From Epidermidibacterium keratini (lineage in GTDB: Bacteria; Actinomycetota; Actinomycetes; Mycobacteriales; Antricoccaceae), in assembly GCF_009834025.1 (NCBI RefSeq), contig NZ_CP047156.1, positions 2,998,067-3,062,066 on the forward strand: 64,000 bases of DNA, in the 5' to 3' direction. This document shows positions 43,559-51,992 of this stretch, in pieces; positions within the stretch are counted from its first letter, which is position 1; every line of letters begins with the position of its first letter. Made by a program: the position numbers and the translations under genes. The notes beneath the pieces are model-generated. The model was given only the letters and a program-made list of their open reading frames with translations, was not told the origin of the DNA and did no database searches.

Positions 43559-44335
43559 TCAGACGAAGAGCATGCCGCCGTCGACGAGCACCGACTGGCC
43601 AGTCATGTAATTCGAGTCCGGGCCCGCAAGATAGGACACCAGCCCCGCGACGTCGGCGCCGGTCGAGACACGACCGAGCGAGATGCCGGCGGCCATGGCC
43701 TGCATCGACTCGCCTTTGCCGACCTGGTTGATCTCGCCGAGGTCGCTGTCGATCTGCTCCCACATCGCGGTGTCGACAATGCCCGGACAGTAGGCGTTAA
43801 CGGTGATGCCGTGCTCGGCCCACTCCTGTGCCGCGGCCTGGGTCAGGGCCCGGACGGCGAACTTCGACGAGCAGTAGACACCGAGCAGTGCAAATCCCTT
43901 ATGTGCCGCAATCGAGGCCGCGCCGATGATCTTGCCGCCGTTGCCCTGCTCGATCATCTGACGCGCCGCCTCGGTGTAGCAGAGGAAGACACCGCGTCCG
44001 TTGACCGCGTGCACCTTGTCGTACTCGTCGGGTGAGACCTCCAGCAAGGCCTTGGTCTGCGCGATCCCGGCGTTGGCGACCATCACGTCGAGGGAGCCAA
44101 GCTGAGCCGCGGTGTCACGCACGAGCGCGGCGACCGATTCCTGGTCGGACACGTCACCGGTGAGCGCGATGTGCTCGCCCGCGTCCACCGAGGGGAGCGC
44201 GGACCGGGTTGCCTCAAGCTCCTCGGCCATCGACGGCAGGTCCGACACGGCGACCCGATGACCGTCAGCAGCTAGTCGATCGGCGATCGCCTTGCCGATC
44301 CCTCGCGCTGCTCCGGTGACGTGCACGTTGCTCAT
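43559..44335 (-). CDS. Short-chain dehydrogenase/reductase, acetoin reductase/butanediol dehydrogenase-like
   Basis: 258 residues of classical SDR form: TGAARGIGKAIADRL cofactor loop, NAGIA, and the Ser-Tyr-Lys triad in GAASIAAHKGFALLGVYCSSK. The C-terminal VDGGMLFV tail is usual. Similar proteins reduce acetoin or diacetyl, or oxidise butanediol, but many SDRs cannot be told apart by eye. It lies 7 bp from the convergent carboxylase. A LacI-type palindrome is 75 bp upstream of the start at 44335. Confidence 0.8.
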   Translation of the reverse strand: MSNVHVTGAARGIGKAIADRLAADGHRVAVSDLPSMAEELEATRSALPSVDAGEHIALTGDVSDQESVAALVRDTAAQLGSLDVMVANAGIAQTKALLEVSPDEYDKVHAVNGRGVFLCYTEAARQMIEQGNGGKIIGAASIAAHKGFALLGVYCSSKFAVRALTQAAAQEWAEHGITVNAYCPGIVDTAMWEQIDSDLGEINQVGKGESMQAMAAGISLGRVSTGADVAGLVSYLAGPDSNYMTGQSVLVDGGMLFV

Positions 44336-44402
44336 CGGTACTCCTCGGTCGTCGCTAGTGATGCCGGATACTCGCGACGCTAGGTCCGCCCAGTGCTCGC
44401 AC

Positions 44403-44975
44403 CTAGGGTTGCAACGCGTTGCACTCGAACCGACGCGGATGCGCCGGCGCCGGTAACAGCAGATGCAGCGCAGTGACGGCGATCAGCGAGATGAGCGCCG
44501 CGTCGATCGCGTGGCACAGCAGCGCGCCGAGGTACGTCGGTCCGCCCCACGCGTTAGCGGTAAATGCCGGATCCAGGCCCGCGGTGAGCTGCATGCCCAT
44601 CCGGAATGCGAGGTAGGCGAGAAGCGCGGCGAGCGCCAGCGAAGCCACCGCCCGCGGTGACCGCTCCGTCAGCCCGGCGCGTAGTCGCCTTCCCGCACGG
44701 GCTGACATCGGCGTTAGCAGTGCGCGCCAGCCGCGGAAGCGGACGCGCAGCACGAGGAACGCAAGAAGCACTGCGCCTAAAGCAATGTGCGCGGGCCAAG
44801 CGGTGTCGTCGGGGGACGTCACAGGGACCGGGCGCGGCGCGTCGACGAGGGTGCCCAGGCCCGTGGCCGCCCCGGCAATCACCAGCGCTAGAGCGCCAGC
44901 GATAAGTGGCCATGACGGACGGTTGAGAGCCGGGCGACCGGCTGGATTGAGTGAGACTGGTTCGTTGACGGTCAT
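44403..44975 (-). CDS. Four-helix integral membrane protein
   Basis: 190 residues with four hydrophobic helices: WPLIAGALALVIAGAATGLG, HIALGAVLLAFLVLR, AVASLALAALLAYLAFRMG and AALISLIAVTALHLLL. His residues lie at the ends of helices 2 and 4, which could hold heme as in cytochrome b561-like or ferric-reductase-like proteins, but this is speculative. ATG 44975 was chosen over the frame open to 45011. It is between the SDR gene and the molybdenum cofactor cluster. I do not recognise a family. Confidence 0.5.
   Translation of the reverse strand: MTVNEPVSLNPAGRPALNRPSWPLIAGALALVIAGAATGLGTLVDAPRPVPVTSPDDTAWPAHIALGAVLLAFLVLRVRFRGWRALLTPMSARAGRRLRAGLTERSPRAVASLALAALLAYLAFRMGMQLTAGLDPAFTANAWGGPTYLGALLCHAIDAALISLIAVTALHLLLPAPAHPRRFECNALQP
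44410..44423. promoter_or_regulatory. LacI-type palindrome
   Basis: TGCAACGCGTTGCA is a perfect 14-bp palindrome with the central CG and TTGCA arms usual in LacI/MalR-family operators. It lies in the last codons of the membrane-protein gene and 75 bp upstream of the SDR start on the same strand. No LacI regulator is encoded in the window. Confidence 0.35.
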
Positions 44976-45058
44976 GCCACCAGCGTCACGGTGCGCAGAC
45001 CGGTGGGGCATCCCGCTGCGAGGTGATCTTCGGGTAGTACCGCAGTGCTACCCGAAGG

Positions 45059-45313
45059 TCAGTCTTCGCCGACCAGCCCTTGGATTCGCTGCAACGCCTC
45101 GGCGACCGTGAGCGAAGGGTCGCGCGCGATCGCTAGCCCGACAAGGTAGGTCGTGACCGGCGCCGCCGGCCGGAGCACGTTGTGTGCGGTGAGAGCGGCG
45201 ACCTCAAGTACGTCGCCCATCGCGTCCGGATTCAGGTCGTTGTCGATTCCCAACGTCGCGCTGACTTTGCCTAGCCAGTCAGACATCTCACGGTGCAGGC
45301 CTTCGTTGCTCAT
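45059..45313 (-). CDS. DUF6457 domain protein
   Basis: 84 residues. The sequence (MSDWLGKVSATLGID, then VAALTAHNVLRPAAPVTTYL) fits the small helical DUF6457 domain that in many actinomycetes is fused to or follows MobA. ATG 45313 overlaps the mobA stop by 4 nt and has AAGGAG upstream, so it is translationally coupled. Its role in molybdenum cofactor guanylation is inferred only from this constant association. Family name from memory. Confidence 0.75.
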   Translation of the reverse strand: MSNEGLHREMSDWLGKVSATLGIDNDLNPDAMGDVLEVAALTAHNVLRPAAPVTTYLVGLAIARDPSLTVAEALQRIQGLVGED

Positions 45314-45864
45314 GTCCACTCCTTCGCTCGTTGCAGGTCTTCTGGGGTGTCAATATCGAATGCAGTCCGCTCGTCGGCCGCGACTTCAGCAACGCAGATG
45401 CCGTCATAGATCAGGCGGACCGGAGCGTCCGCAAGCGCGGGCAGCGCAGCCAACGCAGCCGTCAGAGCCGACCGGTCCCAGGCTGCTGTGAGCCAGTGCC
45501 GACGACCACCGGAGACGAGAACCGCAGCCGGTGCAGAGTCGAGCCCCGCTCCCAGGCGATGCAGAGTCGGCCCGTCCAAGAACGGCATGTCGGCAGCCAA
45601 CACCAGCACCTGCGTCACGTCGTCGGCAAGCGTCTCGACTCCGGTCGCGATCGCCGCCAAAGGCCCGGCGTACGGCGGATCTTCGCGCACGAAGGTCACG
45701 CCCACGGTGTCGTCGGCCGGACCGACCACGACAACCGGCGACGATCCGATGGCGTCGAGTATGCGCTGCAGCAGCGAACGTCCGTCGATCTCGAGCTGCG
45801 CCTTGGCTGCACCGCTCAGCCGGCGAGCGCGCCCGCCGGTGAGCACGATGGCTCCCGTCGTCAT
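45310..45864 (-). CDS. mobA: Molybdenum cofactor guanylyltransferase
   Basis: 184 residues. The nucleotide-binding start is AIVLTGGRARRLSGAAKAQL, followed by PYAGPLAAIATGV and VLVLAADMPFLDGP, the metal-binding Asp region. It transfers GMP to Mo-molybdopterin to make the bis-MGD form used by DMSO-reductase-type enzymes. It overlaps both the mogA stop (ATGA at the start) and DUF6457 (4 nt). It is somewhat shorter than E. coli MobA (about 194). Confidence 0.87.
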   Translation of the reverse strand: MTTGAIVLTGGRARRLSGAAKAQLEIDGRSLLQRILDAIGSSPVVVVGPADDTVGVTFVREDPPYAGPLAAIATGVETLADDVTQVLVLAADMPFLDGPTLHRLGAGLDSAPAAVLVSGGRRHWLTAAWDRSALTAALAALPALADAPVRLIYDGICVAEVAADERTAFDIDTPEDLQRAKEWT

Positions 45865-46358
45865 CCGCGCGGGTGATCCCCGCCGCGCAGCTGGCTCACG
45901 ATGTGACCGACCAGCGGTCTCAGCACCGCAAGGCCGTCCTTCACCCCGCCACGCGAGCCCGGCAGGTTCACGATCAGCGACCGCCCTGCGACGCCGGCGA
46001 TCCCACGTGACAGCACCGCGGTCGGCACCTTGTCCGAGCCCGCCCGACGGACAGCGTCGGCTATCCCGGGAGCATCGCGCTCGATGACCGTGCGGGTGGC
46101 CTCCGGTGTACGGTCCGTCGGCGTCAGCCCGGTACCGCCGGTCGTCAGGATGAGGTCGCGTCCCTCGGCCACACCGGCACGCAGCGCGTCCGCGAGCTGC
46201 GCCTCATCGTCGGGAAGCACGACGCGGCGTACGCCGAATCCCAGCTCTCGCAGGGCTTCTTCGGCAAACTCGCCGCTGGAGTCGTCGTACACCCCGGCCG
46301 AGGCGCGGTTGGACGCAGTGACGACGAGGGCCGTGGCGTCGGCCGGCAGATCGCTCAT
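45861..46358 (-). CDS. mogA: Molybdopterin adenylyltransferase (MogA/MoaB family)
   Basis: 165 residues. The MPT-binding fold is clear: ALVVTASNRASAGVYDDSS near the start, and the LTTGGTGLTPTDRTPEATR motif near residue 72. It adenylates molybdopterin before molybdenum insertion by MoeA. ATG 46358 is one base from the moaC stop (TGACATG). It overlaps mobA by 4 nt. MogA and MoaB cannot be separated by eye; the order with moaC, mobA and moeA supports this pathway. Confidence 0.85.
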   Translation of the reverse strand: MSDLPADATALVVTASNRASAGVYDDSSGEFAEEALRELGFGVRRVVLPDDEAQLADALRAGVAEGRDLILTTGGTGLTPTDRTPEATRTVIERDAPGIADAVRRAGSDKVPTAVLSRGIAGVAGRSLIVNLPGSRGGVKDGLAVLRPLVGHIVSQLRGGDHPRG

Positions 46359-46359
46359 G

Positions 46360-46836
46360 TCAGCCCCTCGCCCTGTTCCACTCGCCGGACTTCCCGCCGA
46401 GCTTCTGCTCAAGCTGCACGTCGGTGATCGAGGCTGCGGGATCGACCGCCTTGACCATGTCGATGAGGTTGAGCCCGGCGACCGCGGCGCTGGTGAGCGC
46501 TTCCATCTCGATGCCCGTGCGATCAGCGGTGCGCACGGTCGTGGTGATGTGTACGCCGTCGTCGACGACCGCTAGCTCGACCTGCACGCCATGGATCGCT
46601 ATCGGATGGCAGAGGGGGATGAGGTCCGGAGTGCGCTTGGCGGCGGCGATCCCGGCGATGCGGGCAACGGCCAGGGCATCGCCCTTCGGCATCCCCTCCC
46701 CGCGCAGCAAGGTGACCACCTCGGGCGTCGTACGCAACTTTGCGGTGGCGGTGGCCTGCCGCGGCGTCATGTCTTTGCCGGTCACGTCGACCATCCGCGC
46801 TGCGCCGGTGCTATCGACGTGGGTCAACTCGCTCAT
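46360..46836 (-). CDS. moaC: Cyclic pyranopterin monophosphate synthase
   Basis: 158 residues, standard length. Characteristic motifs are SELTHVDSTGAARMVDVTGK, LIPLCHPIAIHGV (the conserved His) and MEALTSAAVAGLNLIDMVKA. With MoaA it converts GTP-derived intermediate to cPMP, the first step of molybdenum cofactor synthesis; moaA itself is not in the window. It precedes mogA by 1 bp. A 16-bp hairpin just upstream separates it from the SH3 gene. Confidence 0.93.
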   Translation of the reverse strand: MSELTHVDSTGAARMVDVTGKDMTPRQATATAKLRTTPEVVTLLRGEGMPKGDALAVARIAGIAAAKRTPDLIPLCHPIAIHGVQVELAVVDDGVHITTTVRTADRTGIEMEALTSAAVAGLNLIDMVKAVDPAASITDVQLEQKLGGKSGEWNRARG

Positions 46837-46851
46837 GCGGCTCCTTTGGCG

Positions 46852-46910
46852 ACCTGCGGTGGAATCTCTAGCGCTATCGCCCCATTATCGCTACAGATTC
46901 CACCGCAGGT
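46852..46910 (-). terminator. 16-bp perfect hairpin after the SH3/DUF732 gene
   Basis: Arms ACCTGCGGTGGAATCT (46852-46867) and AGATTCCACCGCAGGT (46895-46910) pair perfectly. The 27-nt loop has an inner TAGCG/CGCTA stem. The element starts 4 bp past the stop of the 46915 gene. Its total length, 59 bp, equals that of the 29927 element. No U-tract. Confidence 0.6.
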
Positions 46911-46914
46911 GCGC

Positions 46915-47835
46915 TCAGCAGAGGTAGACGTCGGCGACCTGGGCAACAGCAAGTGCCTGGTCGTAGGTCAGCGGCGTCGTCGTCGTGAGCGATGCTGCGG
47001 TCTCCTCGTAGGTGCCGCCGTTTATCAGCGAGTCACACGCCGACATCCCGTAGCTCTCCAGCTCCGTAGTCGTGTAGGCGCTGCCGACGAAAGCCGGGTA
47101 GCTGATGACGACATCGACGAAGGTGCCGGCATCTCCGCCGCCGCCGGACGTCGGCTCCGCGAACTCGCCGCGAGCCGCCGCAAGGCTGACATAGCCGGTC
47201 TGCCCTTGGTAGCTGACCTTGATCCAGCCGCCGATGTCGAGGCCGGTGAGCGAGGCGCCCGTGGGGATCACCAGCAGGCTCGCGCTGTTCTTGTCCGGCA
47301 GCGCCCGCAGGTGGGCGTCGCCGACAGTGACGAGCGAGATGACCTGTCCCTCGGTCGCGGAGTAGGTCTGCTCTGCCGGTTCGGGTTCGCCGTACTGCCC
47401 GGTGCTGGTCGGTGCGCCGCCGGCAGGAGGGGAGTACGTCGGTGACTGCGCCGTGGTGGCGGTTGGCGGGCTGGCGCTCTCGTAGCTTGGTGCGGCGCTG
47501 GTCGTTGCCGGCGGTGAGCTTGACGACTCTGACGCGTCGGCGGCGACCTCCGTGTCGGTTTTGGCGTTGTCGTTGTCGCTCCACGCGCCGAAGACGCCGA
47601 GGTAGAAGAAGGCGAATATCCCGACGACGAGAAGAGCGTTGGCCAGGACCCCGCCGACAAACGCGACCCAGTAAGGGCCGGTTGGCTGACCCTGCTCTTC
47701 GGCGGCCTTGGCATCGCGGCTCGCGGGGATGAGGCCAAACAGGCTGAAGAGGGTGCTGAACCAGAAGGTCGGTCGGGGTGACGGCACGCGCGGTTGCGGC
47801 GGGGGCGGTAGCGGGTAGTGGCCGTCGGGGTACAT
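46915..47835 (-). CDS. Membrane-anchored SH3-like and DUF732 protein
   Basis: 306 residues: Pro-rich cytoplasmic start (YPDGHYPLPPPPQPRVPSPR), an amphipathic then transmembrane segment (VGGVLANALLVVGIFAFFYL), a Ser/Thr/Pro/Ala-rich linker, a bacterial SH3-like domain (residues about 150-205, with AHLRALPDKNSASLLVIPTG), and a C-terminal DUF732-like region (YGMSACDSLINGGTYEETAA, final DVYLC). The last two cysteines could form a disulfide. ATG 47835 fits GGGAG. It sits inside the molybdenum cofactor cluster without an obvious link to it; probably a wall-sensing protein. Confidence 0.7.
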   Translation of the reverse strand: MYPDGHYPLPPPPQPRVPSPRPTFWFSTLFSLFGLIPASRDAKAAEEQGQPTGPYWVAFVGGVLANALLVVGIFAFFYLGVFGAWSDNDNAKTDTEVAADASESSSSPPATTSAAPSYESASPPTATTAQSPTYSPPAGGAPTSTGQYGEPEPAEQTYSATEGQVISLVTVGDAHLRALPDKNSASLLVIPTGASLTGLDIGGWIKVSYQGQTGYVSLAAARGEFAEPTSGGGGDAGTFVDVVISYPAFVGSAYTTTELESYGMSACDSLINGGTYEETAASLTTTTPLTYDQALAVAQVADVYLC

Positions 47836-47990
47836 AGACAACTCCCTGCTCCGTGCCCATGGACCGGTCGGTGCATATCGACGCTACGCCCTCGCCGCAG
47901 GTGCCTCAAGGCCTTGAATGTGGGGGCAGCCTGCCGTTTTTGCCTGGCTAGGCGCTTCCGGGAGGCCATGGCGCGCTCGGACTGAGCGCG

Positions 47991-48053
47991 ATTTCTCTCG
48001 GATCGACGGATATTTCTCTCGGATCGGCGGAAATAACGTTCGGATCGGGGTTA
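47991..48053. repeat. Three tandem copies of a dispersed 21-bp repeat (site 1)
   Basis: Units at 47991-48011, 48012-48032 and 48033-48053 share the core TCGGATCG; the first two read ATTTCTCTCGGATCGRCGG and the third begins ATAACGTT. The same unit occurs in the opposite orientation at 60049-60133 and once more at the right edge. It sits directly after the moeA stop codon (48051-48053 is the stop itself). Confidence 0.85.
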
Positions 48054-49301
48054 GAGGGCGGAGTCGAGCAGCCAGATCTCGAGCTCGTCGCCCGGCGCGA
48101 GCTCGGTGACCTCCGGCGGTACGACGGCAAGGCAGTTCGAGCGGGCCAGGCTGGCCAACAGGTGCGACGGGGGAGTTCCGACCGGGGTGACGGTGCCCTC
48201 GGGGATGTCGCACTCGCCGCGCAGGAACTGCCGCTTGCCCTCGGGCGAGGACTGCCGCGGCCCCTGCCAGGTGCCGACGAAGCCGGGGCGCTCGGTGTCG
48301 TCGTGGCCCATGAACGACAGCAGTGCGGGGCGCACAAACACCTCGAACGAGACGTAGACGCTGACCGGGTTGCCGGGCAGCGTGACGATGGGTATGCCGT
48401 CAAAGCGGCCACAGCCTTGAGGCATACCCGGCTGCATCCCGACCTTGACGAACTCGACGCCGCCGTCGGCCAGCAGCGCGTCCTTGACGACCTCATAGGC
48501 GCCGGCGCTCACGCCGCCGCTGGTCAGGATGAGATCGGCGTCGGTGATCTCGCTGCGCAGCCGGGAGTTGAAGCTCGCCACGTCGTCCTCGACCAGCTGC
48601 AGCGCACGGGCGTCGGCGCCCACCCGCTGCAGCGCCGCGACGAGCATGACCGAGTTGGACTCATAGATCTGTCCCGGCGCCAGCGGCTCCCCAGGGGGCA
48701 CCAGCTCGCTGCCGGTCGAGAGCACCAGCACGCGGGGTCGGCGGTACGCCGGGACGCTCGCATGCCCGGTCGCCGCGGCAAGGCCGAGCGCCGGAGGCGT
48801 GAGCACCGTTCCCGCGGGAATCACGACGTCCCCCTCGCTGGCCTCCTCGGCGCGGGACCGCACGTGCTGGCCCGGCTTCGGTGCCCGCGACACCGAGACC
48901 TGCTGCGGCAGCGGTGAGCTCGGCTCGGCGTCGGTCCACTCGACCTGCACGATCGTGTCGGCACCCTCAGGAACCGGCGAGCCGGTCATGATGCGTGCCG
49001 CCGTTCCGGGCTCAAGCCGCACCGCGTCAGTGCGTCCCGCGGGAATGTCGGTGGCGACCGGCAGAGTCACCGGTGCCTGCGCCGTGGCGCTCGCGATGTC
49101 CTCGTGGCGCACGGCGAAGCCGTCCATCGCCGAGTTGTCGAAGGTGGGGAGGTCGACCCGCGAGGTCAGGTCAGCGCCCAGCACCAGGCCGTCGGCATCG
49201 CGCAGCGGCACCTGCGCCGGCTCGGGGCGCGGCAGCAGCGCGCGCACTCGCGCGGCGTACTCGGTCGAGTCCAGCAGCGAGACGGGTGCGTGATCGGCCA
49301 T
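48051..49301 (-). CDS. moeA: Molybdopterin molybdenumtransferase
   Basis: 416 residues, full length. Conserved segments include DNSAMDGFAVRHED, RIMTGSPVPEGADTIVQVEW, LVLSTGSELVPPGEPLAPGQ-like region, and TSGGVSAGAYEVVKDAL. It inserts molybdenum into adenylated molybdopterin. It is upstream of the SH3 gene on the same strand, with 215 bp between, and its last codon meets a run of 21-bp repeats. It is divergent from the rplM operon. Confidence 0.92.
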   Translation of the reverse strand: MADHAPVSLLDSTEYAARVRALLPRPEPAQVPLRDADGLVLGADLTSRVDLPTFDNSAMDGFAVRHEDIASATAQAPVTLPVATDIPAGRTDAVRLEPGTAARIMTGSPVPEGADTIVQVEWTDAEPSSPLPQQVSVSRAPKPGQHVRSRAEEASEGDVVIPAGTVLTPPALGLAAATGHASVPAYRRPRVLVLSTGSELVPPGEPLAPGQIYESNSVMLVAALQRVGADARALQLVEDDVASFNSRLRSEITDADLILTSGGVSAGAYEVVKDALLADGGVEFVKVGMQPGMPQGCGRFDGIPIVTLPGNPVSVYVSFEVFVRPALLSFMGHDDTERPGFVGTWQGPRQSSPEGKRQFLRGECDIPEGTVTPVGTPPSHLLASLARSNCLAVVPPEVTELAPGDELEIWLLDSAL

Positions 49302-49374
49302 GCCCCGAGACTAACGCGGCGCTACGCTGTGGCGAGCGGGTGAGCAAGACCACCGGCGGCCATCCTGACGCGCT

Positions 49375-49404
49375 TTGACCGTGCCAGAGGCCGGGGTGTA
49401 AAGT
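49375..49404 (+). promoter_or_regulatory. Sigma-70-type promoter of rplM-rpsI
   Basis: TTGACC (49375-49380), an 18-bp spacer and TAAAGT (49399-49404). Transcription would start near 49411, leaving a leader of about 185 nt before rplM in which I see no open frame with a ribosome site. Leaders of this length are usual for L13 autoregulation. Confidence 0.6.
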
Positions 49405-49595
49405 TGTCTGTCGGTCCACGTCCGCCTGCGCATCCGTGCGGTGCCGGGGCATCGACGAGGGACACACCACAAGCACACCACCCGAACCACCTGCATGGGG
49501 CCGGCCCACTCACGAGCCGCCCGCCGGTGATCGGAAGTCAGCACGAGCCCGGCCTGCGCCGGCTCCCACCGATGTAGCAAGAAGAAGGCAGTCAA

Positions 49596-50039
49596 GTGCG
49601 CACGTACAGCCCGAAGCCTGGCGAGGTCAACCGCGTCTGGCACGTCATCGACGCTAAGGACGTCGTGCTCGGTCGTCTCGCGACGCAGGCCGCGACGCTG
49701 CTTCGCGGCAAGCACAAGCCGCAGTACGCGCCGCACGTCGACACCGGCGACTTCGTCGTCATCGTCAACGCCTCCAAGGTGGCGCTGACGGGCAACAAGC
49801 GCGACGCCAAGCTCGACTACCGTCACTCCGGTCGCCCGGGCGGTTTGAAGTCGCGCACCTACGGCGAGGTCCTGGAGACCCGTCCTGAGCGGATCATCGA
49901 GAAGGCGGTCCGCGGCATGCTGCCGAAGAACAAGCTGGGCGCCAAGCAGATCCGCAAGCTGAAGGTCTACCCGGGTGTCGAGCACCCGCACTTCGCGCAG
50001 GATCCGCAGCCGTTCGAGATCACCCAGGTCGCGCAGTAG
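49596..50039 (+). CDS. rplM: 50S ribosomal protein L13
   Basis: 147 residues, normal length. Sequence runs [39 protein letters not shown] and [20 protein letters not shown], all canonical. L13 is an early 50S assembly protein. GTG 49596 is preceded by GAAGAAGG. It forms the classic pair with rpsI 17 bp downstream. Confidence 0.98.
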   Translation: MRTYSPKPGEVNRVWHVIDAKDVVLGRLATQAATLLRGKHKPQYAPHVDTGDFVVIVNASKVALTGNKRDAKLDYRHSGRPGGLKSRTYGEVLETRPERIIEKAVRGMLPKNKLGAKQIRKLKVYPGVEHPHFAQDPQPFEITQVAQ

Positions 50040-50056
50040 CGCCCGAAGGAGCATAA

Positions 50057-50464
50057 GTGACCACCCTCATGGAGACCGGCAAGCCGGTTCAGACCGTCGG
50101 CCGCCGCAAGGAAGCCATCGTCCGCGTGCGGCTCGTGCCGGGCACCGGCCAGTTCTCGTTGAACGGCCGCGCGCTCGAGGACTACTTCCCCAACAAGGTC
50201 CACCAGCAGCTCATCAAGGAGCCCCTGGTGACCCTGGAGAAGGACGAGCAGTACGACGTCGTCGCGCTGCTGCGCGGCGGCGGCATCACCGGCCAGGCCG
50301 GTGCGCTGCGTCTGGGCATCGCCCGCGCCCTGATCGAGCTGGACTCTGAGGATCGTCCGCCGCTGAAGAAGGCTGGCTTCCTAAGCCGCGACCCGCGGGT
50401 CAAGGAGCGCAAGAAGTACGGCCTGAAGAAGGCGCGCAAGGCTCCGCAGTACAGCAAGCGCTAA
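50057..50464 (+). CDS. rpsI: 30S ribosomal protein S9
   Basis: 135 residues. The core is [20 protein letters not shown], and the C-terminus ends in the invariant [14 protein letters not shown], whose terminal Arg reaches the P-site tRNA. GTG 50057 follows GAAGGAG. The N-terminal extension before VGRRK is short. A stem-loop ending the operon lies 10 bp after the stop. Confidence 0.98.
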   Translation: MTTLMETGKPVQTVGRRKEAIVRVRLVPGTGQFSLNGRALEDYFPNKVHQQLIKEPLVTLEKDEQYDVVALLRGGGITGQAGALRLGIARALIELDSEDRPPLKKAGFLSRDPRVKERKKYGLKKARKAPQYSKR

Positions 50465-50474
50465 AGTTCTTCGC

Positions 50475-50514
50475 CAACGAGGGGGTGTCCGGGCGACCGG
50501 GCTCCCCCTCGTTG
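50475..50514 (+). terminator. Terminator of the rplM-rpsI operon
   Basis: CAACGAGGGGG (50475-50485) and CCCCCTCGTTG (50504-50514) form a perfect 11-bp stem; the 18-nt loop can form a further GC-rich pairing. It begins 10 bp after the rpsI stop. No strong U-tract. Confidence 0.65.
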
Positions 50515-50627
50515 CGTATGGTTCGGCAGCAAGTCTGGCAGCGGGCGCGAACAATCCCCGCCGCAGTGGATCCGGCACGACCGGAACGAGGCCCGGCAAG
50601 GGCTTGAGTGCGAAGGATAGGACTCAT

Positions 50628-51971
50628 ATGGGGCGGCTTTTCGGCACCGACGGCGTACGTGGACTGGCCAATGGCGACTTGACGCCACAGCTGGCGTTGG
50701 CGGTGGGCGAGGCCGCCGCGCGGGTGCTGATCGCGGACGCCCCCAACGGTGAGCGGCCGGTCGCGGTCGTCGGTCGGGACGGTCGCGCCAGTGGCGAGAT
50801 GCTCGAGGCCGCGGTCATCGCGGGCCTCACCTCGGCCGGCGCCGACGTACTACGTGTCGGCATGCTGCCCACGCCGGCTGTCGCGTTCCTGACGGCGTAC
50901 TTCAAGGCCGACATGGGCGTGATGCTCTCGGCCAGCCATAACCCGATGCCCGACAACGGGATCAAGCTCTTCGCCTCCGGCGGGCACAAGCTGCCCGATG
51001 AGATCGAGCTGCAGATCGAGCGGCTGATCAGCGAGCAGGCGCCGTGGCAGCGTCCGACCGGCGCCGCTGTCGGACGGGTCAGCGACCACCTCGAGGGCCA
51101 GAGCTCGTATGCCGACCACCTGCTGGTTGCCACCCCCAACCCGCTCGACGGGCTCAAGGTCGTCGTCGACTGCGCCAATGGCGCGAGCTCGCTCGTTGCT
51201 CCGGACGTCTATCGCCGCGCGGGCGCCGAGGTTGTCGTGATCGGGGCGAGCCCGGACGGCACCAACATCAACGAGGGCGTCGGCTCGACCCACCTCGGTC
51301 CGCTGCAGGCGGCCGTCGTCGAGCACGGTGCCGACCTCGGCATCGCGCACGACGGAGACGCCGACCGGTGCCTGGCCGTCGATGCCTCGGGCAAGCCGAT
51401 CGATGGCGACCAGATCCTCGCGATCTGCGCCCAGGCGCTCGATGAGCAGGACGCGCTCGCCGAGCGCACCGTCGTGGCGACCGTGATGAGCAACCTCGGC
51501 TTCCACCACGCGATGGCGGCCTCGGGCATCTCGGTGCGCACGACCGCGGTCGGTGACCGATATGTTCTCGAAGAGCTGCGTCGCGCGCACCTGTCGCTCG
51601 GTGGCGAGCAGTCCGGGCATGTCGTCTTCGCCGACGTCGCGACCACCGGCGACGGCCTGCTGACCGCGCTGCACCTGATGGCGCGCATGGCCGATACCCG
51701 CCAGAGCCTTGCCGAGCTTGGCAGTGTCGTGACCCGGCTGCCGCAGATCATGATCAACGTGCCGGTGCGCGACAAGGACCGCGTCGCGGCGGCCAAGCCG
51801 GTCGCCGAGGCAGTACGCCGCGCCGAGGTCGAGCTGGGCGGCGGCGGCCGGATCCTGCTGCGCCCCAGCGGCACCGAGCAGCTCGTCCGCGTGATGGTCG
51901 AGGCGCCCAGCGAGGGCGAAGCCGAGTCGGTGGCGCAGAAGGTCGCCGCTGCCGTGGCTGCCGCCAAGTAG
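50628..51971 (+). CDS. glmM: Phosphoglucosamine mutase
   Basis: 447 residues. Active-site phosphoserine loop is [18 protein letters not shown], the metal loop is [12 protein letters not shown] and the sugar/phosphate loop ends [12 protein letters not shown]. It converts glucosamine 6-phosphate to glucosamine 1-phosphate on the way to UDP-GlcNAc. ATG 50628 begins the canonical [12 protein letters not shown]; the frame open to 50604 adds eight unrelated residues. GlmS, the preceding pathway step, is encoded at 57791. The kinase gene follows 21 bp on. Confidence 0.97.
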   Translation: MGRLFGTDGVRGLANGDLTPQLALAVGEAAARVLIADAPNGERPVAVVGRDGRASGEMLEAAVIAGLTSAGADVLRVGMLPTPAVAFLTAYFKADMGVMLSASHNPMPDNGIKLFASGGHKLPDEIELQIERLISEQAPWQRPTGAAVGRVSDHLEGQSSYADHLLVATPNPLDGLKVVVDCANGASSLVAPDVYRRAGAEVVVIGASPDGTNINEGVGSTHLGPLQAAVVEHGADLGIAHDGDADRCLAVDASGKPIDGDQILAICAQALDEQDALAERTVVATVMSNLGFHHAMAASGISVRTTAVGDRYVLEELRRAHLSLGGEQSGHVVFADVATTGDGLLTALHLMARMADTRQSLAELGSVVTRLPQIMINVPVRDKDRVAAAKPVAEAVRRAEVELGGGGRILLRPSGTEQLVRVMVEAPSEGEAESVAQKVAAAVAAAK

Positions 51972-51992
51972 CCGATCGCCGCTGGGGGAGCG

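Noticed and set aside
47948-48496. A minus-strand frame extending through the site 1 repeats with ADPREI-like heptads
   Set aside because: It is out of frame with moeA and starts inside it. The heptads arise from the DNA repeat, so peptide similarity to the 60039 ORF does not show expression.
49405-49595. Riboswitch in the rplM leader
   Set aside because: I could not fit any known consensus by eye; an L13 autoregulatory leader is more likely, and no specific structure is claimed.
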